Source: Candidatus Gottesmanbacteria bacterium
Lineage (GTDB): Bacteria > Patescibacteria > Microgenomatia > UBA10105 > UBA927
NCBI GenBank assembly: GCA_903821745.1
Contig: CAIJMI010000005.1
Location: forward strand, 293,114 to 357,113
Length of the DNA stretch: 64,000 nucleotides
Reading direction: 5' to 3'
Below, one piece after another: positions 16,537 through 24,672 of this stretch. The position numbers and the translations under genes are program-made. The first letter of the stretch is position 1. Every line of letters begins with the position of its first letter. The notes below the pieces were generated by a model. The model was not told the DNA's origin. It did no database searches and was given only the letters and a program-made list of their open reading frames with translations.

Positions 16537-17646
16537 TTATCGAAACTTTTCTTCATATGCTTGTTCTAACCGTTTCACCAGTTCTTCTTCTCCATTAGAC
16601 CATTGTAATTCCTGACACTGTTTCATGGTAGCAATAGCAACCTCATCAAATAAATAGGTGTGAATTGATGCCGCTATTTTTGATGTTGCTGTTGTTTTGG
16701 TATGTAAAATACATGCCCCGACATGGGCAAACGGCTTCACTTCCCCAATATGCAGTTCCGGATATTCATCATCCGGGTAAGTGGTCACATTGGCAATTAC
16801 TGGAACGCGAGCTGACAGCGCCTGCTCCAAAGTGGCAAGTCCCTGATGTTGAAAAACCAAATCACTGGATGCAAGTGCTGCATAAAATGCATCCATATTG
16901 GTTTTAGGAGGAAGAATGATGTCCGGTCGTTTCAAACTGTCCATATCAATTTTTGTGACATCACCAAAAAGAATGACACGAAGCTTCGGCTCCTGCAATT
17001 CATCAACAGCATGAAGCAAATTATCAAACACCCATGACCTGCTCCCAGCACCAAATCCTGATACGTAACAAAAAATCAATTTCTCATCATGAAATAATCC
17101 AAATGATTCCCGTATCTTTTTCTTCCCCTCTTTTGAAATCGGTTGATATGCTGGGATACACCCAACGGGTTCCAACCGATCTGCGATACCTTTTGGTATA
17201 TCAAACGTTCCACCGCGTTCAAGAAGTCCTGCTTTAAATACGGAAGGAGGCAAATTAATATAATACCGATCCATCCAGCGGTTATATGGATACATCGCGG
17301 ACGTTGGCAAAAATAACCAGTTGGAATCAACGCTCACCACTAATTTATCAGGAAACAAGGAAGATGGTGCATTCCAAAATGCGGGATCATCCCGAAATGC
17401 TTTTGAGTTACAAAGAATAATCACTTCCGGTTTGTATTCCCCAACATATTGTTTGAAAAGGTCCACCGTTGCACCCATCCGTACGGGAAATGGTGGTGTA
17501 CTATCCGCAAAAAACCCTCGGGTAACATCTTTTTTTAAAATCAGGGTAACGGTTTTTCCTAATCCATGAAGATAATTGGCAATAGCGTAGGCCTGACTCG
17601 TCTCGCCAGATGCCATGGCAAACAATAAAAATCGTTGGGCAGTCAT
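16537..17646 (-). CDS. GT-B-like glycosyltransferase
   Basis: 369 residues with a two-Rossmann (GT-B) look: a Gly-rich N-terminal loop (FAMASGETSQAYAIANYLHGLG) and a C-terminal donor-site region (DAFYAALASSDLVFQHQGLATLEQALSARVPVIANV) resembling MurG/UGT-type enzymes, where His-x-Gly and a Glu after it contact the nucleotide sugar. No membrane segment. It lies between the wecG-type gene and otsA, with 9 and 17-base gaps, so it is part of a carbohydrate operon. Substrate unknown. Confidence 0.7.
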   Translation of the reverse strand: MTAQRFLLFAMASGETSQAYAIANYLHGLGKTVTLILKKDVTRGFFADSTPPFPVRMGATVDLFKQYVGEYKPEVIILCNSKAFRDDPAFWNAPSSLFPDKLVVSVDSNWLFLPTSAMYPYNRWMDRYYINLPPSVFKAGLLERGGTFDIPKGIADRLEPVGCIPAYQPISKEGKKKIRESFGLFHDEKLIFCYVSGFGAGSRSWVFDNLLHAVDELQEPKLRVILFGDVTKIDMDSLKRPDIILPPKTNMDAFYAALASSDLVFQHQGLATLEQALSARVPVIANVTTYPDDEYPELHIGEVKPFAHVGACILHTKTTATSKIAASIHTYLFDEVAIATMKQCQELQWSNGEEELVKRLEQAYEEKFR

Positions 17647-17655
17647 ATACTACGT

Positions 17656-18384
17656 TTATTTTCGAAACAACCGTTCTATACAGACACTAACCACAAATGC
17701 GATAAGTCGGGTTTGTCGTTTCAACCGCCACGGCTCGCGAATCAACCGGTAGAGCCATTCCAGTCCCATATCCTGAATCCACCCTGGCGCCCGGGGAACA
17801 TTGCCTGAAATAATATCAAATGATCCCCCAACAGACATCAATACCACATGGTGGCATTTCTTTCGAAGCGACTCAATATATTGTTCCTGTTTTGGTGCAC
17901 CGAGACCGACAAATACTATTTTTGTATTGCTGTTTTCAATATGTGTCGCCATCTTTTCAATGCTCATGTCTTCCGGTTCCATCGCCCACCCGGATAGCTC
18001 TTCATAGGAAGAACGCAAGACCGCAAGAGCTTTTTTTGCAACGCCATTTCGTCCGCCAATACACCCAATCGTCATGTGGTGTTTGTGGGCAAGATGCACA
18101 AAATCCGAGACAAAATCAACACCTGAGATACGATGCACCGTTACCCCATTGACAAACCGCATTGCCCACACAAGCCCTGCTCCGTCAGGAATGGCAATAT
18201 TCGCATGATTGAGAATGGTCAAAAACGTACTTTGCTGTCTTGAAAGCATGATCTGTTCCGGATTTGGCGTGACAATAATAAACGGCGTCTTTGATGATTT
18301 TTCCAGGAGATACTGCTCAATAGTGTGAAGAATATCTTCTTTGCTATCAATCGTGATACTGACTCCCAACAACGGTTTTTTCAT
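17656..18384 (-). CDS. WecG/TagA/CpsF family glycosyltransferase (GT26)
   Basis: 242 residues, typical for the family that transfers N-acetylmannosaminyl or related sugars to a lipid-linked acceptor in wall or polysaccharide synthesis. Motifs: TPNPEQIMLSRQ, IPDGAGLVWAMRF, RISGVDFV, IGGRNGVAKKAL, FVGLGAPKQEQYI, SVGGSFDIISGNVPRAPGWIQDMGLEWLYRLIREPWRLKRQ. The final basic and hydrophobic tail probably touches the membrane. It follows mreB by 5 bases and precedes the GT-B gene. Confidence 0.92.
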   Translation of the reverse strand: MKKPLLGVSITIDSKEDILHTIEQYLLEKSSKTPFIIVTPNPEQIMLSRQQSTFLTILNHANIAIPDGAGLVWAMRFVNGVTVHRISGVDFVSDFVHLAHKHHMTIGCIGGRNGVAKKALAVLRSSYEELSGWAMEPEDMSIEKMATHIENSNTKIVFVGLGAPKQEQYIESLRKKCHHVVLMSVGGSFDIISGNVPRAPGWIQDMGLEWLYRLIREPWRLKRQTRLIAFVVSVCIERLFRK

Positions 18385-18389
18385 ACGCG

Positions 18390-19400
18390 TTATTTTTTGC
18401 TGACACTGCGTTTGTATAGCTCAATATTTTCAAGCGCTACTCCCGTTCCTCGAACAACACATAACAGTGGATCATCGGCAACATGACAGACAACTCCCGT
18501 CATTTGCGTCATCAGTTTATCCAGATTTCGAAGGGTACTGGTGCCACCTGCCATAATGATGCCTTTATCAATAATGTCAGCTGCAAGCTCCGGTGGGGTT
18601 TCTTCCAACACATGCTTCACTGCACCAATAATCTGATGAAGAACCGGCATAATAGCAGTCACACATTCAGCACTGGTTAAGGTAATCATCCGCGGCATAC
18701 CGGACACGGCATCACGGCCCCGTACTTCCATACTCCGCGGTTCTTCTTCAACGGCAGTGGCAATCGTCATTTTAATCGTTTCTGCCATGCGTTCCCCGAT
18801 AATTAAGTTGTAGGTTTTTTTAACATACAGTGCAATTGCCTCATCAATCTTGTTTCCGGCAACCCGTGCACTTTTATGAACCACCACACCACCAAGAGAG
18901 ATAACCGCTGCTTCCGTGGATCCGCCACCGATATCAACAATCATATGTCCTGAGGCCTGGGCAATCGGAATTTTTGCACCAATTGCTGATGCAAGCGGTT
19001 CTTCAATGATGTAGACCGTTTTTGCACCAGCGGATAATGTGGCGTCCATGACAGCACGGCGTTCGACTTGTGTGCATCCGGTAGGAACACAAATCATGAC
19101 TTCGGGTTTTGAAAATCGGTTCTTCCCGACCGTCCGGTCGATAAAATAGGCAAGCATAGCCTCGGTAATCCGATAATCCGCAATCACCCCATCTCGCATT
19201 GGGCGGGTGGCAACAATATTTCCAGGGGTTCGCCCCAGCATGTCTTTGGCTTCATTCCCAACAGCAACAACACGGCTGTCATCTGCGGTTACGGCTACAA
19301 CGGTAGGCTCGTTGAGGACCACACCCTCACCCGCAAGCCAGACCAAACTATTGGCAGTTCCAAGATCAATCCCGATGCGTTTTGACGTAAACATTCCCAT
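18390..19400 (-). CDS. mreB: Rod-shape determining protein MreB
   Basis: 336-residue bacterial actin that scaffolds wall synthesis. Phosphate-1 motif IGIDLGTANSLVWLAGEG, phosphate-2 VDIGGGSTEAAVISLGG, and the adenosine motif IIMAGGTSTLRNLDKLM are present. Length is as usual. Its presence suggests a rod-shaped or elongating cell. It is the first gene of a minus-strand run with two glycosyltransferases and otsA. Divergent from the PEGA gene, with about 95 bases between. Confidence 0.95.
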   Translation of the reverse strand: MGMFTSKRIGIDLGTANSLVWLAGEGVVLNEPTVVAVTADDSRVVAVGNEAKDMLGRTPGNIVATRPMRDGVIADYRITEAMLAYFIDRTVGKNRFSKPEVMICVPTGCTQVERRAVMDATLSAGAKTVYIIEEPLASAIGAKIPIAQASGHMIVDIGGGSTEAAVISLGGVVVHKSARVAGNKIDEAIALYVKKTYNLIIGERMAETIKMTIATAVEEEPRSMEVRGRDAVSGMPRMITLTSAECVTAIMPVLHQIIGAVKHVLEETPPELAADIIDKGIIMAGGTSTLRNLDKLMTQMTGVVCHVADDPLLCVVRGTGVALENIELYKRSVSKK

Positions 19401-19463
19401 AACGGTTTTTTACCAAAAATACGCTCTCACGCGCGTATGTTCATTCTACCATACTTTTTGGTG

Positions 19464-19469
19464 TATAAT
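19464..19469 (+). promoter_or_regulatory. -10 box before the PEGA-domain gene
   Basis: Perfect TATAAT preceded by TG, 25 bases before the ATG at 19495. No clear -35 at 17 bases. Confidence 0.45.
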
Positions 19470-19494
19470 ACGGCCTACAGATACATTTTTTCCT

Positions 19495-20703
19495 ATGGTT
19501 AAAATTCGAAACACGGTAATTTCTATTTTTACGGTTTGTGTTATTTTTCTCGTATCCGGCTTTGTCATTGCCTACGGCCGTGGCTACCGATTCAATTTCA
19601 AACAAAAAACCTTCGGCTCAACGGGACTCATCACCGCTATATCCGAACCCATTGGTGCTTCCATATTTGTCGACAACAAAAAAGTCGGTGCAACCAATAC
19701 CACGATAACCGTCAAACCAGGGTGGTATACGATTTCGTTCATGAAAGAAGGGTATCAACCGTGGGAGAAAAAAATCCGCGTGCAGGGAGAAGTGGTTGCC
19801 CAGGCAAACGGCACCCTCTTTCCCACAAACCCTTCCCTTTCCGCAATCACAACAAATGGTGTTGCAAACCCCATTCTCTCACCCGATGGAGGAAAATTAG
19901 CATTTGTTATCCCGGTCATTGATGAAGCAACAGATACCGCGCAACTTGTCCAAAAATCCGGCATTTGGGTGCTCGACCTCATTGATAAACCGCTTGGGCT
20001 CAACCGTGATGCAAAACAGATATTAAAAAGTGAACCGCTCGATATATCAAAAGCAACGCTTACCTGGTCACCAGACAGCAAACAACTGCTAGTTGATGTG
20101 CCGACGGCCCAAAAAACAACAGCAACCTACCTCATTGATTCGGACAAACTCAACGAGTTTGCCAAACCCGTGTATATCCGTCGTGATGTCATCAATGATT
20201 GGGCACAAATGGAAAAAACGAAAGAAACAGAAAAAATTTCAACCCTCAAACCAGAATTTCTTGCAGTTGCAACAAGCTCAATGAGTATTATTGCCTTTTC
20301 TCCGGATGAACGGAATATTCTCTATGAAGCAACCGGAGCAGCAACGATTCCGCAAATAATCACACCCGCCCTCATCGGGACCAATCCAACCGAAGAGGTC
20401 CGGGATATCAAACCATTCAGTATCTACACCTATGATATCAAAGAAGACAAAAACTATCTCATTGGCAAGGCAACAGATCTTACCCTCCAATGGCTTCCAA
20501 CATCCCATCATTTGATTACCATTTCCAAAGACAAAATTGAAGTGATGGATTATGACGGAATCAACAGAAAAACCGTCTATGCAGGACCATTCTGGGATGC
20601 ATTTGTCGCGCCATGGACAAGCGCAAACAAACTCGTCATTTTAACCAATCTCATTCCAACTGCCTCAACGCTTCCGAATCTCTACGCAATAAACATCAAG
20701 TAA
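19495..20703 (+). CDS. Membrane-anchored PEGA-domain protein with beta-propeller-like C terminus
   Basis: 402 residues. One N-terminal membrane helix (about 6-26, VISIFTVCVIFLVSGFVIAY) anchors the protein; a PEGA domain follows (about 44-100, SEPIGASIFVDNKKVGATNTTITVKPGWYTI and GYQPWEKKIRV), then repeated Trp-Ser/Asp-containing segments (LTWSPDSKQLLVDV, IAFSPDERNIL) that look like TolB/WD-type blades. PEGA domains are usually on the cell surface. The open frame extends far upstream to 19207, but that part overlaps mreB antisense and the TATAAT box fits the ATG at 19495. Common in Parcubacteria; role unknown. Confidence 0.8.
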   Translation: MVKIRNTVISIFTVCVIFLVSGFVIAYGRGYRFNFKQKTFGSTGLITAISEPIGASIFVDNKKVGATNTTITVKPGWYTISFMKEGYQPWEKKIRVQGEVVAQANGTLFPTNPSLSAITTNGVANPILSPDGGKLAFVIPVIDEATDTAQLVQKSGIWVLDLIDKPLGLNRDAKQILKSEPLDISKATLTWSPDSKQLLVDVPTAQKTTATYLIDSDKLNEFAKPVYIRRDVINDWAQMEKTKETEKISTLKPEFLAVATSSMSIIAFSPDERNILYEATGAATIPQIITPALIGTNPTEEVRDIKPFSIYTYDIKEDKNYLIGKATDLTLQWLPTSHHLITISKDKIEVMDYDGINRKTVYAGPFWDAFVAPWTSANKLVILTNLIPTASTLPNLYAINIK

Positions 20704-20707
20704 AATG

Positions 20708-20779
20708 CGCCCTCGAAGGGAATCGAACCCCTATCTTGCCCTTAGGACGGGCCTGCTCTATCCATTGAGCTACGAAGGC
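20708..20779 (-). tRNA. tRNA-Arg (anticodon CCT)
   Basis: Cloverleaf on the minus strand: 7-bp acceptor GCCTTCG/CGAGGGC with a G-T pair, D arm, anticodon stem GGCCC around loop GTCCTAA (anticodon CCT, codon AGG), and T loop TTCGATT. Discriminator G; CCA is not encoded. Pair 27-43 is mismatched. Confidence 0.92.
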
Positions 20780-20833
20780 TATACCCAGATTGTATTCTAC
20801 CTTCTGCTTTCGTACAATACGAGGTGCATTACA

Positions 20834-20906
20834 CGGGATGTAGCGCAGTTGGTAGCGTGCTTCGTTCGGAACGAAGAGGTCGAGAGTTCGAGTCTCTCCA
20901 TCCCGA
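20834..20906 (+). tRNA. tRNA-Pro (anticodon CGG)
   Basis: Acceptor CGGGATG/CATCCCG, anticodon stem CTTCG/CGAAG around TTCGGAA (anticodon CGG, codon CCG), T stem GAGAG/CTCTC with loop TTCGAGT, discriminator A, CCA not encoded. Confidence 0.93.
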
Positions 20907-20958
20907 CTAGGCTCTTTCTCCCCCTTTTTCCCTCCTAGTAAAGAGATTGTTTTTACGG

Positions 20959-20964
20959 TATAAT
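20959..20964 (+). promoter_or_regulatory. -10 box of maf, near-leaderless
   Basis: TATAAT ends 9 bases before the preferred ATG at 20974. It rules out the upstream in-frame TTG at 20947, which would lie before the transcript. Confidence 0.55.
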
Positions 20965-20973
20965 ACCCAAATC

Positions 20974-21624
20974 ATGAACCTCTCATTCAAGCCACAACAC
21001 ATTCCACTTGAAGAAAAGCCAATTCAGATCATTTTGGCATCCCAATCCCTGGGACGAAAGATGCTTCTTGAAAAACTGGGCATTCCATTCCGTACGATCG
21101 TTTCCAACGTTAACGAAGACATGATTACGGATCCCGATCCAGTCAAAACGATCAAAAAACGGGCACTTGCAAAAGCCGAGGAAATCGTCAAAAATCCTCG
21201 TATTTTCAATCTCCCAATTGATAGCCGATCACTTATTATTGCTGCTGATTCTATGGCCGTTCTGGGTAAAAAAACATTTGGAAAAACAAACACACGGGAA
21301 GAAGCAAAGGCAATGGTAAAAGAACTGATGGGCAAAACCCATACGTTTACAACGGCCGTCAAAATCATGTACCTTCACGGATTAACCGTCAAAAAGATGT
21401 GGGATACCGTGGAAACAACTAAAGTTACCATGCGAAAAATGACCATGCCGGAACTGGACCAATACACAAACCGGTATGATTTTTCCCGCTTTGCAGCAGC
21501 CTATACGATCAACGAAGCACCGTGGGATCTTGTTACCAAAATCGATGGAAGCTACACCAATGTCATTGGTCTTCCATTTGAATGTATCCTTCCCATTTTC
21601 CGAAAGCTTGAAATTATCAAGTAA
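20974..21624 (+). CDS. maf: Maf-family nucleoside triphosphate pyrophosphatase
   Basis: Maf proteins hydrolyse non-canonical or specific NTPs to NMPs and have been linked to septum control. 216 residues; N-terminal IILASQSLGRKMLLEKLGIPF matches the family's ASxSPRR motif with changes (Ser-Leu-Gly-Arg), followed by KAEEIV, IIAADSMAVLGKK, with the conserved Asp, the TREEAKAMVKELMGKTH region and a C-terminal GGAA-like segment (DLVTKIDGSYTNVIGLPFECI). Slightly longer than usual because of a 20-residue N-terminal lead. The start is set by TATAAT 9 bases upstream. Confidence 0.88.
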   Translation: MNLSFKPQHIPLEEKPIQIILASQSLGRKMLLEKLGIPFRTIVSNVNEDMITDPDPVKTIKKRALAKAEEIVKNPRIFNLPIDSRSLIIAADSMAVLGKKTFGKTNTREEAKAMVKELMGKTHTFTTAVKIMYLHGLTVKKMWDTVETTKVTMRKMTMPELDQYTNRYDFSRFAAAYTINEAPWDLVTKIDGSYTNVIGLPFECILPIFRKLEIIK

Positions 21625-21659
21625 GAAATAAGAAAAGAGTCCTACCAATTTTTTCCCTC

Positions 21660-21688
21660 TTGCATGAACGATGTGATATGCGTATTAT
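21660..21688 (+). promoter_or_regulatory. Leaderless promoter of the 46-aa gene
   Basis: TTGCAT (21660-21665), exactly 17 bases, TATTAT (21683-21688), then 6 bases to ATG. Confidence 0.6.
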
Positions 21689-21694
21689 TTCGCT

Positions 21695-21835
21695 ATGACA
21701 AATATTGAATACGAACAGAAACCCATTGTACCAAAACCCTGCGAAAAACCAAAATCTCCCCTTCTGCAACCTCCACAAAAAGAACATCCGGTATTAAAGC
21801 AACATAGAGCTCAGGAACAACAAAAAGGAAGATAA
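21695..21835 (+). CDS. 46-aa proline-rich small protein
   Basis: ATG at 21695 to TAA at 21833-21835. The product begins MTNIEYEQKPIVPKPC and ends QHRAQEQQKGR, rich in Pro, Lys and Gln, with a single Cys and no membrane segment, probably unstructured. It would be missed by length-filtered gene finding. Evidence that it is a gene is the promoter: -35 and -10 boxes with 17-base spacing and the ATG 6 bases after, the same geometry as at recognisable genes. Its 3' end is only 7 bases from the end of the convergent 80-aa gene. Function unknown. Confidence 0.5.
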   Translation: MTNIEYEQKPIVPKPCEKPKSPLLQPPQKEHPVLKQHRAQEQQKGR

Positions 21836-21842
21836 ACAAAAA

Positions 21843-22085
21843 TCAGGAACCTACATTAATTAGGGGAAGGCCAACAGCGCCACGAAGCTCATCTTCATCA
21901 TATGCGTTTACTTCTGTCTCAACAACAAGTGGTTGATGCGTTTGTTGTAGAAGGGTATCCAGTTCCGTATTGATTTTTGGAGGTGCAAACGGATCAACAA
22001 CGGTTTCTGACAACTGGAAGACTGACATTCCTGGTGTTACATCTGGTGATCCCATATATTCAGGATACCCACCAGTATAAATCAA
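21843..22085 (-). CDS. Hypothetical 80-aa (or 68-aa) acidic protein
   Basis: The frame runs from a TTG at 22085; CATAAT ends 7 bases before it and TTGTCC stands 18 bases further up. The first ATG is at 22049, which would give 68 residues. The protein is acidic and Pro-rich (GGYPEYMGSPDVTPG, VDPFAPPKINTELDT) and without membrane segments. It follows ndk by 26 bases. No family recognised. Confidence 0.5.
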   Translation of the reverse strand: MIYTGGYPEYMGSPDVTPGMSVFQLSETVVDPFAPPKINTELDTLLQQTHQPLVVETEVNAYDEDELRGAVGLPLINVGS

Positions 22086-22111
22086 TACAGGAATTATGCA
22101 ATAGATATCTG

Positions 22112-22534
22112 TTACAGGACAAAAATCTCTGCCGGTGTAAAGATCAATCCAATTTCTTTTTCGGCAGCGTCCACACTGTCTGACCGGTGCACCACATTGT
22201 GTGGTTTATCGACGCCAAAATCTTTTCGGATTGTGCCGGGAGCAGCTTCTGCTGGATCTGTTGGGCCACAAATACCGAAGACTTTCTCGACTGCTCCTTC
22301 ACCGGATAAGACAATAGCAACAACTGGGGTCGACATCATTTGTTCACAAAGCCCTGGGAAAAACGGCTTGTCTTTATGATGGGCATACCACACATCAAGA
22401 ATCGGTTGAGTCAGCTGGACAAATTTTAACCCCACAACAGTAAGTCCTGCGGACTCAAACCGTTTAATAATCTCTCCAGTAATATGTTGTTTCACTCCAT
22501 CTGGTTTAATAAGAACAACTGTTTTTTCAATCAT
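22112..22534 (-). CDS. ndk: Nucleoside diphosphate kinase
   Basis: Transfers the gamma phosphate between NTPs and NDPs through a phospho-histidine. 140 residues, usual length. Start EKTVVLIKPDGVKQHITGEII, phosphate-site segment GTIRKDFG and active site NVVHRSDSVDAAEKEI (family NxxHxSDS, the His being phosphorylated). Gly after the active His is replaced by Arg, a minor departure. It follows the M16 peptidase gene with an 18-base gap on the same strand and carries a purine-rich stretch (GGAAAGGAAAT) just before its ATG. Confidence 0.95.
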   Translation of the reverse strand: MIEKTVVLIKPDGVKQHITGEIIKRFESAGLTVVGLKFVQLTQPILDVWYAHHKDKPFFPGLCEQMMSTPVVAIVLSGEGAVEKVFGICGPTDPAEAAPGTIRKDFGVDKPHNVVHRSDSVDAAEKEIGLIFTPAEIFVL

Positions 22535-22552
22535 AAGATTTCCTTTCCTTGT

Positions 22553-23842
22553 TTATATGTTTAATAATTCTACCAGGGATTTGTCTTCCGGTCTATTCCA
22601 AACAACAGCCAAGTTTAATGTTTCCGTTACGAAATATTTCTTAATCAGCATGTTAATATCGTCCTTTGTCACCATTTCAATCCGTTTCATGTACTCGGTC
22701 AACGACAACATCGGTAAGTGATAGAGTTCTTGTCGTCCATACCATTCCGTTGCAAATTCCGGGTCTTCTGCGCGGAATGCCAGCATGGTTTTAAGACGTT
22801 TGATCGCGATTATTACCTCTTCTTCCGTCACGCCTTCCTGTTTTACTTTTTGTAATTCTTTCATAATTCCCGCAGTTGCCTCTCCGACTTTGTCTGTTGC
22901 AACCCCTGCGTAAATGGACCAATACCCGACATCGTCGAAGGTATCAGACGATGAACGAATGGTATAACAAAGCCCCTTCTTCTCCCGAATCTCTTTAAAA
23001 AGCCTCGATGTAAATGACACGCCAAACAAGAGGTTAAACACGTTCCAAGCAAATCGATCTTCTGACGATCGGTTAAAAATTCGAAGTCCCACATTCATAT
23101 GTGCCTGCTTTGCATCTTTTTTCGTAACAAACACTACGTTCGGCGTTTTCTGGTCATCTGTCACCTGCTCCATATCGCCGGTCTTTTTTGGTTGAAGTGT
23201 TCCAAACCATGCATCAACAACCTGTTTTGCCTTTGCTTTCACTGCATCATCAATTTTTCCGGCAAGGATAATCACCATACGTTCCGGCTGATACCAGGTA
23301 TCATGATAGGTTTGAAGCGTTTGGGCATTACTGTCCCGAAGCGACTGTTCTTCCCCAATAATCTTCATGCCAAGCCTAGTATTGGGATACAACATCTGAT
23401 GGAATGTCTCTCCAACTTTTGCAGCCGGTTCATCTTCATATTTTTTCATTTCTTCTATAATCACATCCCGTTCCTTATCAACATACTTTTCCTCAAGCCG
23501 CGGATGAAGCGCGAGTTCTTTGTTAATCTCCAGTCCTGCCTGCCAATCTTCTCCCAACACTTTGTTATGATAGCAGGTGACATCAATATCGGTATACGCA
23601 TTTTGCAGTCCCCCTAATCGTTCAATGAAATTCACATCATCCGTGGTCGGATACATTTGGGTGCCCTTAAACACCATGTGTTCCAAAAAATGGGAGATAC
23701 CGTTGATCTTTGTTGTTTCATACCTGCTTCCAACCCCGACCATGACAGCTGTTGCCATGCTTTCAACGCCAAGAATTGGCACAAACAGTAAGCGACAACC
23801 ATTAGGAAACACAATTTTTTCATATGGATTTGGAGTAGTCAT
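22553..23842 (-). CDS. M16 family zinc metallopeptidase (processing-peptidase-like)
   Basis: 429 residues. The inverted zinc motif HFLEHMVFKGT (HxxEH) lies near residue 55, with the distal Glu region EINKELALHPRLEEK...ERDVIIEEMKKYEDEP following; the inactive C-terminal half is also present, so it is a complete single-chain M16B enzyme. Members degrade peptides or process precursors, some at the envelope. No signal peptide on the chosen start. The frame is open to 23980, but TATACT ends 10 bases before the ATG at 23842 and MTTPNPYEKIVFPNGCRLL is a family-like start. Confidence 0.92.
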   Translation of the reverse strand: MTTPNPYEKIVFPNGCRLLFVPILGVESMATAVMVGVGSRYETTKINGISHFLEHMVFKGTQMYPTTDDVNFIERLGGLQNAYTDIDVTCYHNKVLGEDWQAGLEINKELALHPRLEEKYVDKERDVIIEEMKKYEDEPAAKVGETFHQMLYPNTRLGMKIIGEEQSLRDSNAQTLQTYHDTWYQPERMVIILAGKIDDAVKAKAKQVVDAWFGTLQPKKTGDMEQVTDDQKTPNVVFVTKKDAKQAHMNVGLRIFNRSSEDRFAWNVFNLLFGVSFTSRLFKEIREKKGLCYTIRSSSDTFDDVGYWSIYAGVATDKVGEATAGIMKELQKVKQEGVTEEEVIIAIKRLKTMLAFRAEDPEFATEWYGRQELYHLPMLSLTEYMKRIEMVTKDDINMLIKKYFVTETLNLAVVWNRPEDKSLVELLNI

Positions 23843-23889
23843 AGATAGGCGTAGTATAGACCAAAATAGATGTAGGCAAAAGACTACAC

Positions 23890-23918
23890 TTGATACTTCC
23901 CTCTTTTTGCCGGATACT
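23890..23918 (+). promoter_or_regulatory. Leaderless promoter of the 124-aa gene
   Basis: TTGATA (23890-23895), 17 bases, GATACT (23913-23918), then 6 bases to the ATG at 23925. The hexamers and spacing are identical to those at galT. The M16 promoter reads the other way from about 23858. Confidence 0.7.
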
Positions 23919-23924
23919 AGAACT

Positions 23925-24299
23925 ATGTCCCCAGATGATATCAGAGAACATATTGAACTTGCAGTCGTTGAAATGATCAAAAAGAACGTGGCTGACGGTA
24001 CGATGACAGAATCCCGTGCGCAACAAATTTCCCAAATCGTGCTAGAACTTTTAAAACCTGGTATGGGATATATGGAACTCTACAAAGCAATATTTAAACT
24101 CGATGACACCTGCAATGAACTCTCCACAATCGTTCTTCCATATGCACAAAGCTATGAAAACAATATTGCGAACAAAGCAACAGACATGGTGGCAAATTAC
24201 ATCCGTGTTGGCAACTATGACGCAGCAGTCAAACTTGCGGAAGATGTCGTCCAGGAAAACGTTAAATTAGAATGGCAAGGCAAAGCACAAGCAGCTTAA
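23925..24299 (+). CDS. Hypothetical 124-aa helical protein
   Basis: The frame is open from 23577 but that part is antisense to the peptidase gene; the promoter places the start at 23925 (MSPDDIREHIELAVVEMIKK). The product is all helical in appearance, mildly acidic, with no signal peptide or membrane helix. No family recognised. It is divergent from the M16 gene and lies upstream of the three-gene unit at 24346, which has its own promoter. Confidence 0.7.
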   Translation: MSPDDIREHIELAVVEMIKKNVADGTMTESRAQQISQIVLELLKPGMGYMELYKAIFKLDDTCNELSTIVLPYAQSYENNIANKATDMVANYIRVGNYDAAVKLAEDVVQENVKLEWQGKAQAA

Positions 24300-24310
24300 A
24301 CCCCCACTCA

Positions 24311-24339
24311 TTGACAAACCTAATTTTCCCCCCCATTAT
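24311..24339 (+). promoter_or_regulatory. Leaderless promoter of the 24346-32888 unit
   Basis: TTGACA (24311-24316), 17 bases, CATTAT (24334-24339), 6 bases, ATG at 24346. The run TATATATATAT just after the -10 permits other alignments by two bases. Confidence 0.6.
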
Positions 24340-24345
24340 ATATAT

Positions 24346-24669
24346 ATGGCACTGCAAACTGCTTCTATATCTCTTGATCAATTTCTTCTTGATCTCGTCA
24401 TCGAAAAACACGGAGAACCGATGGAAGAAGATCTCAAAAAACAAATGGTTGAAGAGCTCAAACCAAAACTTGATCAATGGATAACCCTAAAAACTATGAC
24501 GGAAATTGCACAGTCATCTCCTACAGATATTGAACTCTTGAAAAAAATGACCGATGAAAACCAACCGGCAGAAGAAATAGAAAAATTCATACAATCCAAA
24601 ATTCCTGACATGCCCGCATTTCTCACAAAAACATTATTGGCATTCCGACAAACATATATCGGCACATAA
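24346..24669 (+). CDS. Hypothetical 107-aa helical protein, first gene of a three-gene unit
   Basis: All-helical acidic small protein (SLDQFLLDLVIEKHGEPMEEDLKKQMVEELKPKLDQWITLK), without membrane segment or Cys. The middle of the chain (EIAQSSPTDIELLKKMTDENQPAEEIEKFI) has a coiled-coil or helical-bundle look. No family recognised. Stop and the next ATG are three bases apart, so it is probably translated together with the 1503-aa gene. It may be a partner of the giant protein or of the ATP-grasp enzyme behind it; this is inference from position only. Confidence 0.65.
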   Translation: MALQTASISLDQFLLDLVIEKHGEPMEEDLKKQMVEELKPKLDQWITLKTMTEIAQSSPTDIELLKKMTDENQPAEEIEKFIQSKIPDMPAFLTKTLLAFRQTYIGT

Positions 24670-24672
24670 TAT

